DNA of 64,000 bases from an uncultured Clostridia bacterium (GTDB lineage: Bacteria > Bacillota > Clostridia > Oscillospirales > Acutalibacteraceae), in assembly GCA_944380765.1 (NCBI GenBank), contig CALWIO010000001.1, positions 62,001-126,000 of the forward strand, written 5' to 3'. Position 1 is the stretch's first letter; each line of letters begins with the position of its first letter. Shown piece after piece: positions 7,922 to 17,626 of this stretch. The position numbers and the translations under genes were made by a program. The notes beneath the pieces are model-generated. The model was not told the origin of the DNA. It did no database searches and was given only the letters and a program-made list of their open reading frames with translations.

Positions 7922-7950
7922 TTGCAACCGCATTTAAAATGGTTTATAAT
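7922..7950 (+). promoter_or_regulatory. Promoter of the AI-2E family permease gene
   Basis: TTGCAA (7922-7927) and TATAAT (7945-7950) are 17 bases apart. Because the promoter occupies this stretch, the open frame here is not translated and the gene starts at 8012. Confidence 0.72.
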
Positions 7951-8011
7951 AAATTCATTATTTTTATTTTTTCAAAGAAAACCGCGGCAAGGTCATTTAC
8001 GGGGTGAAAAT

Positions 8012-9196
8012 ATGTTGTTTACAAAGAAAAACATCAGAATTATTTTGCTGATTATCACCTTCGCGGCAGCGCTGTTCGCCGCTTCGCAGAATCTGCCGGC
8101 GGTGCTGGGCTTTTTCGGTTCGGCGCTGAGCGTTGTAATGCCCGTTATTACCGGACTCTGCCTTGCTTTTTTGCTTAATATTCCGCTGACCTTGCTTGAA
8201 ACAAAGGTATTCGCCTTTTTGGGAAAAAGCAAAAAGAAAGCCGTAAGGCGGCTTTTGCGCCCGGTGAGCCTTATTGTGACAATACTTCTGGTGCTGGGTT
8301 TTCTGGCGCTGCTTTTGTTTATTATTATTCCTCAGCTCGGCGACACGGTTTCTTCGCTCGCCGCAAAAATTTCCGTATATTACAAACGGGCGGTTGAATG
8401 GATTGACGCCGTTATTTTAAAATACGGGCTGGAATACGACACATCAATGCTTAAAAATCCGCAGCTTGACTTTAACCGGATTACCGAATTTGTAAAGGAT
8501 TTCTTCTCCGGAGAAAGGGGCAGCAGTATTCTAAACACCACAATGGGCGTTACCGCCTCGGTTGTTTCGGGCATAATCAATTTCGCGCTGGGCGCGGTTA
8601 TCGCCGTTTATGTATTGGCGCAGAAAGAGAAAATCGGCCGGGTTACTCACAGGTTTTTAAAAGCCGCGCTCAGCGACAAGGCCTATGAAAAGGTTTGCGA
8701 AATCGCTTCTGTAACCTATGAATCTTTTTCTAATTTTATTGCCGGGCAGTTTACGGACGCGCTTCTTTTGGGTATTCTCTGCTTTATCGGTCTTACAATT
8801 CTCAGAATCCCCTACGCCTCGGTTGTGGCGGTTATAATCGGCGTTTTCGCCCTTATTCCCGTTGTCGGCCCGATAATAGGCGAAGCGATAAGCTGTTTTA
8901 TAATATTTACCGAAAGCCCCTGGAAAGCGCTGTTTTTCCTTATATTCATAGTGCTGCTGCAAGCGGTTGACAACAATCTTATTTATCCGAAAATCGTGGG
9001 CAAGTCTGTGGGACTGCCGGGAGTGTTGGTGCTTGTGGCGGTGATAGTCGGCGGGAATTTAGGCGGAATACTCGGCGTTCTGACCGGCGTTCCGCTCGCT
9101 TCCGCGCTTTACGCGATTGTTCTTAAATGGATTTCGGACAGGGAAAAAGGCAAAGCCAATATAAGCGAAAAAAGCGGGAGTAAAGACGCAAATTAA
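8012..9196 (+). CDS. AI-2E family transporter (YdiK/PerM-like permease)
   Basis: 394 residues with paired N-terminal membrane helices, a central soluble amphipathic segment (about 100-200), and a cluster of C-terminal helices that includes the family-typical ALIPVVGPIIGE and a LLQAVDNNLIYPKIVGKSVGLPG stretch. Family members export small solutes or work as Na+/H+ antiporters; the AI-2 exporter TqsA gave the name, but the substrate here is unknown. The start was chosen at the ATG after GGGGTGAAAAT; the open frame upstream overlaps the promoter. It is the first of three closely spaced plus-strand genes (30 bases to DUF1846). Confidence 0.85.
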   Translation: MLFTKKNIRIILLIITFAAALFAASQNLPAVLGFFGSALSVVMPVITGLCLAFLLNIPLTLLETKVFAFLGKSKKKAVRRLLRPVSLIVTILLVLGFLALLLFIIIPQLGDTVSSLAAKISVYYKRAVEWIDAVILKYGLEYDTSMLKNPQLDFNRITEFVKDFFSGERGSSILNTTMGVTASVVSGIINFALGAVIAVYVLAQKEKIGRVTHRFLKAALSDKAYEKVCEIASVTYESFSNFIAGQFTDALLLGILCFIGLTILRIPYASVVAVIIGVFALIPVVGPIIGEAISCFIIFTESPWKALFFLIFIVLLQAVDNNLIYPKIVGKSVGLPGVLVLVAVIVGGNLGGILGVLTGVPLASALYAIVLKWISDREKGKANISEKSGSKDAN

Positions 9197-9226
9197 ATTT
9201 AAGGATTTATATATACGGGAGAAGTT

Positions 9227-10714
9227 ATGGGAAAGTTAGGATTTGACAACGAAAAATACCTTAATATGCAGTCTGAGCATATTAAAGAAAGGATAAGCAA
9301 ATTCGGCGGCAAACTGTATCTTGAATTCGGCGGCAAGCTCTTTGACGATTATCACGCTTCAAGGGTGCTTCCCGGTTTTCAGCCCGACAGCAAAATGAAA
9401 ATGCTGTTACAGCTTAAAGATGACGCTGAAATTATAATTTCCATCTGCGCCAAGGACATTGAAAAGAACAAAATCCGCAGCGATTTGGGAATCACCTATG
9501 ACCTTGATGTTTTAAGGCTTATCGACATTTTCAACGGATTCGGACTTTTCGTGGGCGGAGTTGTGCTTACCCAGTACGCCGCGCAGCCGGCAGCCATTGT
9601 TTTTGAGCAGCGGCTAAAAACGCTCGGCATAAAGGTGTACCGCCATTATCCCATTGAGAATTACCCTACGGATATTCCGCTTATAGTCAGCGAAAACGGC
9701 TACGGCAAAAACGATTACATAGAAACCTCGCACTCGCTGGTTGTTATAACGGCTCCCGGTCCCGGAAGCGGCAAGATGGCCGTTTGCCTTTCGCAGCTTT
9801 ATCACGAGCATCAAAGGGGCGTTAAGGCTGGATACGCAAAATTTGAGACTTTCCCTATATGGAACCTGCCCTTAAAGCACCCGGTAAACCTTGCTTATGA
9901 AGCGGCGACCGCCGACCTTAACGATGTAAATATGATTGACCCCTTCCATCTGGAAGCGTACGGCAAAACAACGGTGAATTACAACAGAGATGTTGAAATT
10001 TTCCCGGTTTTAAATACGATATTTGAGAGAATTTACGGTCAGTCGCCCTATAAATCGCCCACCGATATGGGCGTCAATATGGCGGGCAACTGCATTTTTG
10101 ACAACGAGGCGGTATGTCACGCCTCAAAAATGGAGATAATCCGCCGTTACTGCAACTATTTGGTTCAGCAAAAGGACAACAAGAATGTTTCCGCCGAGCT
10201 TTACAAAATCGGGCTTATTATGAAACAGCTTAACATAACCGTCAACGACAGAAAGATTATTCCCGCTTCGCTTGAACTTTCAAAGAAAACCAACTCGCCC
10301 GTCACAACGCTGGAGCTCAACGACGGCAGGATTATTTCGGGCAAGACTTCGCAGCTTCTGTCGGCGTCATCGGCAGTTCTGCTGAACGCCCTTAAAGCTC
10401 TTGCCAACATAAACGAAGACATACTTCTGATTACTCCGACGGTTATTGAGCCTATTAAAAAGCTCAAATCCGTTTCGCTTCACGAGCGGGACACAAGCCT
10501 TCATCCCGACGAGATTCTTATTGCTCTGTCAATATGCGCTACTATGAATCCGCTGGCGCAGAAGGCTGTTGAAGCCATAAAATACTTAAAGGGCTGTGAC
10601 GCGCACTCAACGGTTGTGCTTTCTGACGCCGACGCCGAGGTTTTCAGAAAGCTGGGAATCAGCGTTACCTTTGAGCCTTACAGAAACAACGACCATCTTT
10701 TTTACAATGACTGA
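9227..10714 (+). CDS. DUF1846 family protein
   Basis: 495 residues, the normal length of the DUF1846 family common in Firmicutes. It begins GFDNEKYL and contains IEKNKIRSDLGITYD, and a glycine-rich GPGSGK loop near residues 175-182 that looks like a nucleotide-binding P-loop, followed by LYHEHQRGVKAGYAKFETFPIWNLP. Structures exist for the family but no function is established. It is presumably cytoplasmic. GGGAGAAGTT precedes the ATG. It lies 31 bases before CTP synthase, which with the phosphate-binding loop suggests nucleotide-linked metabolism (weak inference). Confidence 0.85.
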   Translation: MGKLGFDNEKYLNMQSEHIKERISKFGGKLYLEFGGKLFDDYHASRVLPGFQPDSKMKMLLQLKDDAEIIISICAKDIEKNKIRSDLGITYDLDVLRLIDIFNGFGLFVGGVVLTQYAAQPAAIVFEQRLKTLGIKVYRHYPIENYPTDIPLIVSENGYGKNDYIETSHSLVVITAPGPGSGKMAVCLSQLYHEHQRGVKAGYAKFETFPIWNLPLKHPVNLAYEAATADLNDVNMIDPFHLEAYGKTTVNYNRDVEIFPVLNTIFERIYGQSPYKSPTDMGVNMAGNCIFDNEAVCHASKMEIIRRYCNYLVQQKDNKNVSAELYKIGLIMKQLNITVNDRKIIPASLELSKKTNSPVTTLELNDGRIISGKTSQLLSASSAVLLNALKALANINEDILLITPTVIEPIKKLKSVSLHERDTSLHPDEILIALSICATMNPLAQKAVEAIKYLKGCDAHSTVVLSDADAEVFRKLGISVTFEPYRNNDHLFYND

Positions 10715-10745
10715 TTAAACGAACACTACACGAGGAGCTGATATT

Positions 10746-12356
10746 ATGGCAACTAAATACATTTTCGTCACGGGAGGAGTAGTTTCGGGACTCGGCAAGG
10801 GAATTACCGCCGCGTCTCTTGGCCGCCTGCTTAAAGACAGAGGCGTAAAGGTTACGGTTATCAAGCTGGACCCCTACCTTAACATTGACCCGGGTACAAT
10901 GAATCCCATTCAGCACGGTGAAGTTTTTGTTACCGATGACGGAGCCGAAACCGACCTTGACTTAGGTCACTACGAAAGATTTATTGACGAAAAGCTGACA
11001 AAGAACAGTTCCTGCACCTCCGGCAGCGTTTATAACACGGTTCTCACCAACGAGAGAAAAGGCGTTTACGGCGGTCAGACCATTCAGGTTATTCCGCACA
11101 TAACAAACGAGATAAAAAGAAGAATCGAGCTTAACGCCGTGCCGGGAATTGATGTTGTGCTTGTTGAAATAGGCGGCACGGTAGGCGACATTGAAAGTCA
11201 GCCGTTTCTGGAAGCTATCCGTCAGTTCGCGCAGGAAAGGCCCGGCGACTGCGTGTTTATTCATGTTACGCTTGTCCCCTATCTGGGCGCTTCAATGGAG
11301 CTTAAAACAAAGCCCACTCAGCACAGCGTCAAGGAGCTTCTGGGAATAGGCATACGCCCGGATGTTATTGTACTTCGCACCGAACATCATATTGACGATT
11401 CCATCAAAAACAAAATCGCGCTTTTCTGTAATGTTCCCGCAAGCCATGTTATTGAAAACATTGATATGCCCACTCTTTACGAGATACCCATGGCGCTTGA
11501 AAAAGAAGGTCTGGCTGACATTGTTATTGACACTTTGAACCTTAAATGCAAAAAGCCCGACCACAGCGCGTGGCTTTCTATGACCGAGGCTAACAAAAAT
11601 CTTAAAAAGTCCGTAAAAATAGCGCTGGTAGGCAAATATGTTGAGCTTCACGACTCATATCTCAGCGTTAACGAGGCGTTAAAGCACGGCGGACTTGACC
11701 ATGACGCGAAAGTTCAGATAGACTGGGTTGACTCGGAGACCGTAACCGATGAAAACGCCGCGGAAATTTTGGGAGACGCGGACGGAATACTTGTTCCCGG
11801 CGGATTCGGTACAAGAGGAATAGACGGCAAAATTGCCGCCGCAAAATACGCGAGGGAAAACAATGTGCCGTATCTCGGAATATGCCTGGGACTGCAAATA
11901 GCCATTATCGAGTTCGCTCGTGATGTGCTGGGGCTTAAAGACGCAAACACAACCGAAATTGACCCCAACACAAAAAATCCCGTTATTTACCTTATGCCCG
12001 AACAGTATTCGGTAACGGATATGGGCGGCACAATGAGGCTCGGCCAGTACCCCTGTGTTCTTGACAAAAATTCAAAGGTTTACAAGGCGTACGGTCAGCA
12101 GCTTATAACCGAGCGTCACCGTCACCGCTACGAGGTAAACAACGATTACCGCGAGACTCTTGAAGCGCACGGTATGCACATCTGCGGCGAGTCGCCCGAC
12201 AGATACATTGTGGAGATGATTGAGTTAAAGGACCACCCGTGGTTTGTGGCTACTCAGGCTCACCCGGAATTCAATTCCCGTCCCACAAGACCACACCCGC
12301 TTTTCTCAGGTCTTATAAAGGCGGCTGTTGAGTATAAAGAGAGCAAAAACAAATAA
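10746..12356 (+). CDS. pyrG: CTP synthase
   Basis: 536 residues. The N-terminal amidoligase domain starts with [16 protein letters not shown] (P-loop) and contains HYERFID and [11 protein letters not shown]. The C-terminal class I glutamine amidotransferase domain has the nucleophile Cys near residue 380 in GICLGLQ and the His/Glu pair in THPEF-like [12 protein letters not shown]. It makes CTP from UTP, glutamine and ATP, the last step of pyrimidine nucleotide synthesis. GAGGAGCTGATATT precedes the ATG. A strong terminator follows. Confidence 0.98.
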   Translation: MATKYIFVTGGVVSGLGKGITAASLGRLLKDRGVKVTVIKLDPYLNIDPGTMNPIQHGEVFVTDDGAETDLDLGHYERFIDEKLTKNSSCTSGSVYNTVLTNERKGVYGGQTIQVIPHITNEIKRRIELNAVPGIDVVLVEIGGTVGDIESQPFLEAIRQFAQERPGDCVFIHVTLVPYLGASMELKTKPTQHSVKELLGIGIRPDVIVLRTEHHIDDSIKNKIALFCNVPASHVIENIDMPTLYEIPMALEKEGLADIVIDTLNLKCKKPDHSAWLSMTEANKNLKKSVKIALVGKYVELHDSYLSVNEALKHGGLDHDAKVQIDWVDSETVTDENAAEILGDADGILVPGGFGTRGIDGKIAAAKYARENNVPYLGICLGLQIAIIEFARDVLGLKDANTTEIDPNTKNPVIYLMPEQYSVTDMGGTMRLGQYPCVLDKNSKVYKAYGQQLITERHRHRYEVNNDYRETLEAHGMHICGESPDRYIVEMIELKDHPWFVATQAHPEFNSRPTRPHPLFSGLIKAAVEYKESKNK

Positions 12357-12383
12357 TCAGGTCTGAATATCAGAAATTTAAAA

Positions 12384-12425
12384 AGCCGCTCCGCAGGCAA
12401 TCTGCCGGGGCGGCTCTTGCTTTTT
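12384..12425 (+). terminator. Terminator of pyrG
   Basis: AGCCGCTCCG pairs with CGGGGCGGCT (one G/T), with an inner GCAG/CTGC stem, followed by TCTTGCTTTTT. Confidence 0.75.
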
Positions 12426-12434
12426 GGCTTTTAT

Positions 12435-12482
12435 CAAGAAAAAAGCGGAGTTTTAAAGATTTTTCGCTTTAAAACTCCGCTT
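12435..12482 (-). terminator. Terminator of the response regulator/kinase operon
   Basis: Perfect 16-base arms AAGCGGAGTTTTAAAG and CTTTAAAACTCCGCTT (12443-12458, 12467-12482) enclose eight bases. The minus strand continues with TTTTTTCTT. Confidence 0.8.
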
Positions 12483-12552
12483 ATAATGTGTAATGCTGTT
12501 TTACTTTACACCAAATCCCGTATTACCGCTGATTTGCTTATTTATCAAGCGT

Positions 12553-13614
12553 TCAGGCGTTTGCTTCACTGTATTTTGGCACTTTGACTGTAAAGGTAGT
12601 CCCCTTTCCGACTTCGCTTTCCACACTTATTCTGCAATTTGTGTGAACTGCAACCGATTTTACCAGCGCAAGTCCCAAACCGTTGCCCTGACGCCGGCGG
12701 GAAGAGTCGCCCTGATAAAATTTTTCAAATATATGTTTTTTGACTTCTTCGCTCATTCCTATTCCGTTGTCGGAAATTTTAACAACGATATAGTATTTGC
12801 CCGTATCTTCTATTTTTACGCCGATTTTTCCGCCCTTATCGGTAAACTTGACGGCGTTGCCTATAAGATTTACCCAAATCTGATTTAAAAGCTCCTCGTT
12901 GCCGGTGCACTCGCACCCGGGCAGGTCAAGCTCCAGATCAATTTCCTTTGCCGACCATTCGTTTTCAAACATAATTACCGCACGCCTCAGCTGCTCGTCA
13001 AGGCTGAATTTTACGGGTTTTGATATAATGTTCTGCGTTTCAAGCCTTGACAGCTTCAAAATACTGTCAACAAGTCCCGAAAGCTGGCCGGTTGACTCGG
13101 CTAAAAGCGTATAGTACTCCTTTCGCTGGCTTTCGGTTGTACTGTCATCGCCCAAAAGCGCCACATAGCCCTGAATAGCGGCAAGGGGCGCGCGAAACTC
13201 GTGGGAAACATTGGAAACAAAGTCCGAGCGCATTACCTCAATGCTCCTTAATTCCTCAGCCATTTTATTGATATTTTCGGCGAGGGCTTTTATTTCGTCC
13301 TTGAATTTTGAGTCGTCTATATTCACTTCAAAATTGCCCTCGGCAATTTCGTCAACCGCCCGTGAAATTGTGCTTATGGGCTTTGTTATGCGCTTGCTCC
13401 AAAAAATCGCCATACTCTGGGTTACGAGCAGAATGGAAATTACAGCGCAGATTACTATCAGCGAAGCGTTTTCACTGATAGTTGTAATATCAAAAAGGCT
13501 TGTTCTGAAAAGCAAAAACAAAAGGAAGAGCAGCAAGGCAACCAGCAGCCCGAAAACAAAGCAGACTAAAAAAAGCATTCGGCGGTAAAGCCTGTTAAAC
13601 ACCTTTAATCGCAT
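12553..13614 (-). CDS. Sensor histidine kinase, OmpR-partner type
   Basis: 353 residues. Two membrane helices (about 13-36 and 49-71) leave an extracytoplasmic loop of only about a dozen residues, so it probably senses in the membrane or is an intramembrane-sensing kinase. A HAMP linker (about 72-125) is followed by HisKA with H138 in FVSNVSHEFRAPL, and HATPase_c with NLIGNAVKF, DNGIGM and GNGLGLAL. Its first 10 bases overlap the end of the response regulator gene, so they are translationally coupled. With a short sensor loop the pair resembles cell-envelope-stress systems, but no target gene is adjacent except the divergent GH30. Confidence 0.9.
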   Translation of the reverse strand: MRLKVFNRLYRRMLFLVCFVFGLLVALLLFLLFLLFRTSLFDITTISENASLIVICAVISILLVTQSMAIFWSKRITKPISTISRAVDEIAEGNFEVNIDDSKFKDEIKALAENINKMAEELRSIEVMRSDFVSNVSHEFRAPLAAIQGYVALLGDDSTTESQRKEYYTLLAESTGQLSGLVDSILKLSRLETQNIISKPVKFSLDEQLRRAVIMFENEWSAKEIDLELDLPGCECTGNEELLNQIWVNLIGNAVKFTDKGGKIGVKIEDTGKYYIVVKISDNGIGMSEEVKKHIFEKFYQGDSSRRRQGNGLGLALVKSVAVHTNCRISVESEVGKGTTFTVKVPKYSEANA

Positions 13615-14282
13615 TTTTTAACACCTCTGTACCCCAAGCCCCTTATAGTGTCAATCTCAATATCGGGGCAGTCTTTAAGACGCTCGCGCAGTCTGTTTAT
13701 ATGGACATCTACCGTACGCTCCTCGGAATCGGTATCATATCCCCAGAACTCGTCCATAAGCTGGCGCCTTGTGAATGTTCTTGAAGGATAGGACATCAGT
13801 TTATACAGCACTAAAAATTCCTTTTGCGGAATTTCAACCGCCCTGCCGTTATATTCGGCGGTGTATGTATCATAATTAAGCACCGTGGAGCCTATTGTCA
13901 GCTTCCGCTCGGTCACGATTTTCGCGCGCCTCAGCAGGGCGTTTACCCTTAAAAGCATCTCGTTTAAATCGACCGGCTTTACCATATAATCGTCTATTCC
14001 CGCCAAAAAGCCGTGACGCTTATCCTCAAACGCCTCTTTCGCGGATATCATAAGTATGGGTGTTTCGGGATAATTCGCCCTGATTTCACGGGTCAGCTCG
14101 TAGCCGTCCACACCGGGCATCATAATATCGGAAATTACAAGGTCAATCTTTTTTTCCGCCAGTATTTCAAGCGCTTCACCGCCGTCGGCGGCCTGATAAG
14201 CGTTAAAGGAAGCGGAACGAAGCGCCGCGCAGTAAATTCTGTTGAGCTTTACATCGTCCTCCGCAACAAGAATATCAAACAC
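13605..14282 (-). CDS. OmpR/PhoB-family response regulator
   Basis: 225 residues: receiver domain (1-120) with acidic pair E8-D9-D10, phosphoacceptor D52 in LVISDIMMPG, and K102-type lysine in YMVKP; then a Trans_reg_C winged helix (about 130-222) with RTVDVHINRLRERL and GLGYR. The GTG start at 14282 follows AAAGGGGGTAAAAGC. It controls transcription after phosphorylation by the coupled kinase. The regulon cannot be read from the sequence; the divergent GH30 promoter shares its 135-base control region. Confidence 0.92.
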   Translation of the reverse strand: MFDILVAEDDVKLNRIYCAALRSASFNAYQAADGGEALEILAEKKIDLVISDIMMPGVDGYELTREIRANYPETPILMISAKEAFEDKRHGFLAGIDDYMVKPVDLNEMLLRVNALLRRAKIVTERKLTIGSTVLNYDTYTAEYNGRAVEIPQKEFLVLYKLMSYPSRTFTRRQLMDEFWGYDTDSEERTVDVHINRLRERLKDCPDIEIDTIRGLGYRGVKKCD

Positions 14283-14314
14283 GCTTTTACCCCCTTTAAA
14301 TCAACTATATACAA

Positions 14315-14343
14315 ATTGTACCATATTAAATCTGTTTTGAAAA
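14315..14343 (-). promoter_or_regulatory. Promoter of the two-component operon
   Basis: On the minus strand TTTTCA (14343-14338) and TACAAT (14320-14315) are 17 bases apart, with an extended TGG before the -10. Confidence 0.6.
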
Positions 14344-14362
14344 TAAATATATTTTAAAACTA

Positions 14363-14391
14363 TTGATTTAGCAAAGGTTATATATTACAAT
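14363..14391 (+). promoter_or_regulatory. Promoter of the GH30 gene
   Basis: TTGATT (14363-14368) and TACAAT (14386-14391) are 17 bases apart. It shares the intergenic region with the divergent two-component promoter. Confidence 0.6.
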
Positions 14392-14417
14392 AAGAAAAAC
14401 TTTTGCAGGTGAAAATT

Positions 14418-15779
14418 ATGAAAATTGATTTTAACAAAGCCGAAAAAATGCAGAAATTAAAGGGCTGGGGCACCTCGTCCTGCTGGTGGAGCCAATACTG
14501 CACAGGCGCCGCCGCAGATGAAATATCCGAGCTTCTGTACGGAAAAGACGGGCTCAACCTCAACATATACCGCTACAACATGGGCGGCGGAACGGACAGC
14601 GGCAACTGCCGGGTGCTCAACCCCTGGCGCAGAACGGAGAGCATGTATGTTTTTGACCGTGAAAAGGAAGAGGGTTTTTATGATTTTTCCCTTGACAAAA
14701 ACGCCGTGGACTTTATGCAAAAATGCCTTGACAAAGGGAGCATTGACACCCTTATACTTTTTGCAAACTCGCCGCACTACTCGCTTACCTCGACAGGTCA
14801 GGCTTCGGGAAGTCTGCTTTATCACACCTGCAACCTGCCCTATTCAAATTACAGAAAATTCGCCGACAATTTTTTGACCGTGACTCAGGCTTTGATTGAC
14901 CGCGGTTTTCCCGTAAAATACATAAGCCCCATCAACGAGCCTCAGTGGAAATGGGGCGGCTCTTATGTATGGCAGGAGGGCTGTCACTATGAGCCGGAGG
15001 AAATGGCGGCAGTTTATCACATCTTCGCAGAGGAAATAATAAAACGGGGTATGAATGTAAAGCTGTACGGTCCTGAAAGCGGAGAGATGAAAGGTCTTAC
15101 GGGAGAATACGCCGAGATACTCAGCAAAGACGAAACAGTAATGAAAGTCCTTGAAGTGTTCGCCTATCACTCCTACCACAGCGACGACTCGGTTGCCGAC
15201 CGGATAGAATTTAAAGAGAAAACCGTAAAGCGCTACCCCTGCTTCCGCTTTGATATGAGCGAATGGTGCGAGCTTCCCAACAAAAGCCATACGAAAGACT
15301 TTAAGGGCGCTCTTATTACGGCAAGAGTTATGGGGCAGGATTTGATTTACGGCGGCGCTGAAAGCTGGACTTCGTGGGTTGCGGTCAATCAGTTTTCCAT
15401 AAAAGAGGACGGCAGCGATTATTCCGACGGGCTGATGTCCGCCTCAGATAATTTTGAAAAATACAGCCTTGCTATGCGCTACTACGGTTTCGCCCATTTT
15501 TCAAAATATGTTCCGAAAGGCTCGGTTTGCCTTGACATTGAATTTATGCCTGACGAAAAAAATGAGTTCAATGTTTTCGCCTTTGAAACTCCCGAAGGAG
15601 CCGCCGCAGTCATAGTCAACGAGGGCGGCAAGAGAAAAATAAACATTGAGGGCGGTTTTGAAAAAATGACCGTTATTGCTTCAAACGGCAAAGAACAGCT
15701 TAAAACCGTTTATGACGGCGAGTTCTTAAACGAGGTTGAAATAGAAAAAGAAAGCATAGTCACCGTTATTTTAAAGTAA
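14418..15779 (+). CDS. Glycoside hydrolase family 30-like enzyme
   Basis: 453 residues, a (beta/alpha)8 barrel plus C-terminal beta-sandwich. LKGWGTSSCWWSQY and the RYNMGGG segment are typical of GH30 endo-beta-1,6-galactanase-like proteins. The acid/base is probably E174 in SPINEPQW and the nucleophile E282 in FDMSEWCEL. There is no signal peptide, so it acts on imported oligosaccharides, perhaps beta-1,6-galactosyl or related chains (inference). The ATG at 14418 was chosen because AGGTGA lies just before it, rather than the TTG at 14403. It stands alone and ends in a strong terminator. Confidence 0.82.
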   Translation: MKIDFNKAEKMQKLKGWGTSSCWWSQYCTGAAADEISELLYGKDGLNLNIYRYNMGGGTDSGNCRVLNPWRRTESMYVFDREKEEGFYDFSLDKNAVDFMQKCLDKGSIDTLILFANSPHYSLTSTGQASGSLLYHTCNLPYSNYRKFADNFLTVTQALIDRGFPVKYISPINEPQWKWGGSYVWQEGCHYEPEEMAAVYHIFAEEIIKRGMNVKLYGPESGEMKGLTGEYAEILSKDETVMKVLEVFAYHSYHSDDSVADRIEFKEKTVKRYPCFRFDMSEWCELPNKSHTKDFKGALITARVMGQDLIYGGAESWTSWVAVNQFSIKEDGSDYSDGLMSASDNFEKYSLAMRYYGFAHFSKYVPKGSVCLDIEFMPDEKNEFNVFAFETPEGAAAVIVNEGGKRKINIEGGFEKMTVIASNGKEQLKTVYDGEFLNEVEIEKESIVTVILK

Positions 15780-15792
15780 AGACGCATAAAAA

Positions 15793-15828
15793 AGCCGCCG
15801 GGTAAATGCCCGGCGGCTGTCTTTTTTT
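15793..15828. terminator. Terminator between GH30 and the phosphate operon
   Basis: AGCCGCCGGG and CCCGGCGGCT pair around TAAATG, followed on the plus strand by GTCTTTTTTT. On the minus strand TTTTTTATGC follows, so it probably works both ways. Confidence 0.8.
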
Positions 15829-15835
15829 CGTTTTA

Positions 15836-16459
15836 TCAGGTGTTTTTCATTACCACCATACCCACGCAGTCGCCCACATGCTCGCAGGCGTCGGCGCAGT
15901 CTTCCATTTTAACATAAATCTCGCGCCATGAAACAATGTCGAGCACATCGGTAAAATGCTGAGGAATTTTAACAGTAGCTTCCAGATACATTCTGTCGCA
16001 CTCCTCCTCGTAATGGTTGAGTCCGACTATCATTTCGTGAAGCTTGGCGGGCTTTTTAAAGTTCATAAACTCGCCGAGCATTTCTTTCATAAGCTCGCAG
16101 GCTTTTACGAGCTTTTTGGCAAATTCCACAGCCTCAGGAGTTACGGTTTTTATTCCGTCAACATAGAACTTCTGCATAATCTCCTCAATGGAGTCGGTTA
16201 CCTCGTCAATATTCTGGCTGATTAAGATTAAATCCTCACGCTCAATGGGCGTTACAAACGCTTTGGCGAGAGCCTCCGACATAGCGTGCTTTTTTCTGTC
16301 GCCCTGATGCTCGTACTCGTGAATTTTGGCGAGCATTTCGCCTATTTTGGAGCTGTCGTAATCAGTAAGACATTCTACAAGATAATTTGCCGCCTTGCAG
16401 GAAAAATCCGCGGCTTCAACAAAATTCTCAAAATAAAAACGGTCTGCCTTGCTTTTCAT
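15836..16459 (-). CDS. DUF47 (PhoU-like) phosphate-transport accessory protein
   Basis: 207 residues, all-helical, with PhoU-like repeats and acidic EYEHQGDRKKHAMSEALAKAFVTPIEREDL, the hallmark of the TIGR00153/DUF47 family. Family members partner with PiT transporters and are thought to regulate phosphate uptake or bind metals. The gene starts 22 bases after the PiT gene on the same strand (AAAGGATATT before ATG), so the two form a pit-DUF47 operon. Confidence 0.9.
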   Translation of the reverse strand: MKSKADRFYFENFVEAADFSCKAANYLVECLTDYDSSKIGEMLAKIHEYEHQGDRKKHAMSEALAKAFVTPIEREDLILISQNIDEVTDSIEEIMQKFYVDGIKTVTPEAVEFAKKLVKACELMKEMLGEFMNFKKPAKLHEMIVGLNHYEEECDRMYLEATVKIPQHFTDVLDIVSWREIYVKMEDCADACEHVGDCVGMVVMKNT

Positions 16460-16481
16460 AATATCCTTTTCCTTTCACCTG

Positions 16482-17534
16482 TTAAAAAATCCAAATAAAC
16501 AGCTTGGTCATCAAAAATCCTATAAATCCGCAGCCGGGGAAGGTAAGAATCCAGGTCAGCATCATTTCCTTTACAACCGAAAAATTGATTGCCGAAAGCC
16601 TGTTGACCGCTCCTACGCCCATTATCGCCGTTGTTTTAGCGTGGGTTGTAGATACCGGAATACCGAACACGGAGCTGATAAGCAGAGAAATTGAAGCGGC
16701 AATATCCGCTGAAAAGCCCTGATATTTTTCGAGCTTTACCATATCCATTCCGACAGATTTAATAATCTTTTTGCCGCCTATTGAGGTGCCCAGTCCCATT
16801 ATAATTGAGCAAAGGAGCATAAGCCATATCGGCATCTGCACCGCCTGCTCTGAGCTTTGCCCGTTGACTAAAAACAGGCACAGCAGAATAACGCCCATAA
16901 ACTTCTGGCCGTCCTGAGCGCCGTGCATAAAGCTCATACACGCCGCGCCGAAAATCTGCGCCCAGCGGAAAACCACTTCGGTTTTCCTGCGCTCAACTCT
17001 TCTGAAAAGAAGCACAACTGTTTTACAGGCAATCCAGCCGAGCGCAAAGCCGAGCACCACCGAAATAACAAGTCCGTAAAGCACCTTTACCCATTCGCTG
17101 CCGTTAACTCCGTCAAGACCGCCGTGAAGCGCTATCGCTCCGCCGGTGAGTCCCGCTATCAGAGCGTGGCTCTCACTTGTGGGTATTCCAAAACGCCACG
17201 CGAGCACAGCCCACACCACAATCGCGAAAAGCGCTCCGCTAAGAGCGACAATCGCCTCGTGCGTGTTGCTGCCGAAATCCACCATTTTTGTAATTGTTTC
17301 GGCAACCGTAGCGTTTAAAAGGCTCATTATGAACACGCCGAAAAAATTGAACACGGCTGCCATAAGTATGGCCCCTCTCGCCGATATGCACCTTGTCACC
17401 ACGCAGGTGGCAATAGCGTTGGGCGCGTCGGTCCAGCCGTTGACGAGAATTACGCCCAAGGTCAGCACAACGGCAATTATAAGCAGCGGATTTGCCGAAA
17501 GCTGCCCCATGAAATACTGCAAAGATAAATCCAT
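16482..17534 (-). CDS. pit: Inorganic phosphate transporter, PiT family
   Basis: 350 residues, about ten membrane helices, with the duplicated PiT signatures NGWTDAPNAIATCVVTR near the N-terminus and the second half ending in the GVGAVNRLSAINF region. HAQDGQKFMGV and SESHALIAGLTGGAIA are also typical. It is a low-affinity phosphate symporter driven by H+ or Na+. GGAGGGAAAAG precedes the ATG, and a near-consensus promoter lies 50-80 bases upstream. Confidence 0.93.
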   Translation of the reverse strand: MDLSLQYFMGQLSANPLLIIAVVLTLGVILVNGWTDAPNAIATCVVTRCISARGAILMAAVFNFFGVFIMSLLNATVAETITKMVDFGSNTHEAIVALSGALFAIVVWAVLAWRFGIPTSESHALIAGLTGGAIALHGGLDGVNGSEWVKVLYGLVISVVLGFALGWIACKTVVLLFRRVERRKTEVVFRWAQIFGAACMSFMHGAQDGQKFMGVILLCLFLVNGQSSEQAVQMPIWLMLLCSIIMGLGTSIGGKKIIKSVGMDMVKLEKYQGFSADIAASISLLISSVFGIPVSTTHAKTTAIMGVGAVNRLSAINFSVVKEMMLTWILTFPGCGFIGFLMTKLFIWIF

Positions 17535-17587
17535 CTTTTCCCTCCGAACCGCTATGTAGTTTTGTCAGATTTTAACAATTCTATAAA

Positions 17588-17616
17588 ATTATATAAAATT
17601 ACTCAACCGCGGTCAA
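17588..17616 (-). promoter_or_regulatory. Promoter of the pit-DUF47 operon
   Basis: On the minus strand TTGACC (17616-17611) and TATAAT (17593-17588) are exactly 17 bases apart. Confidence 0.75.
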
Positions 17617-17626
17617 TAGAAAACGC

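Noticed and set aside
7922..8011. N-terminal extension of the AI-2E permease
   Set aside because: A TTGCAA-N17-TATAAT promoter occupies it and the ribosome site precedes the later ATG.
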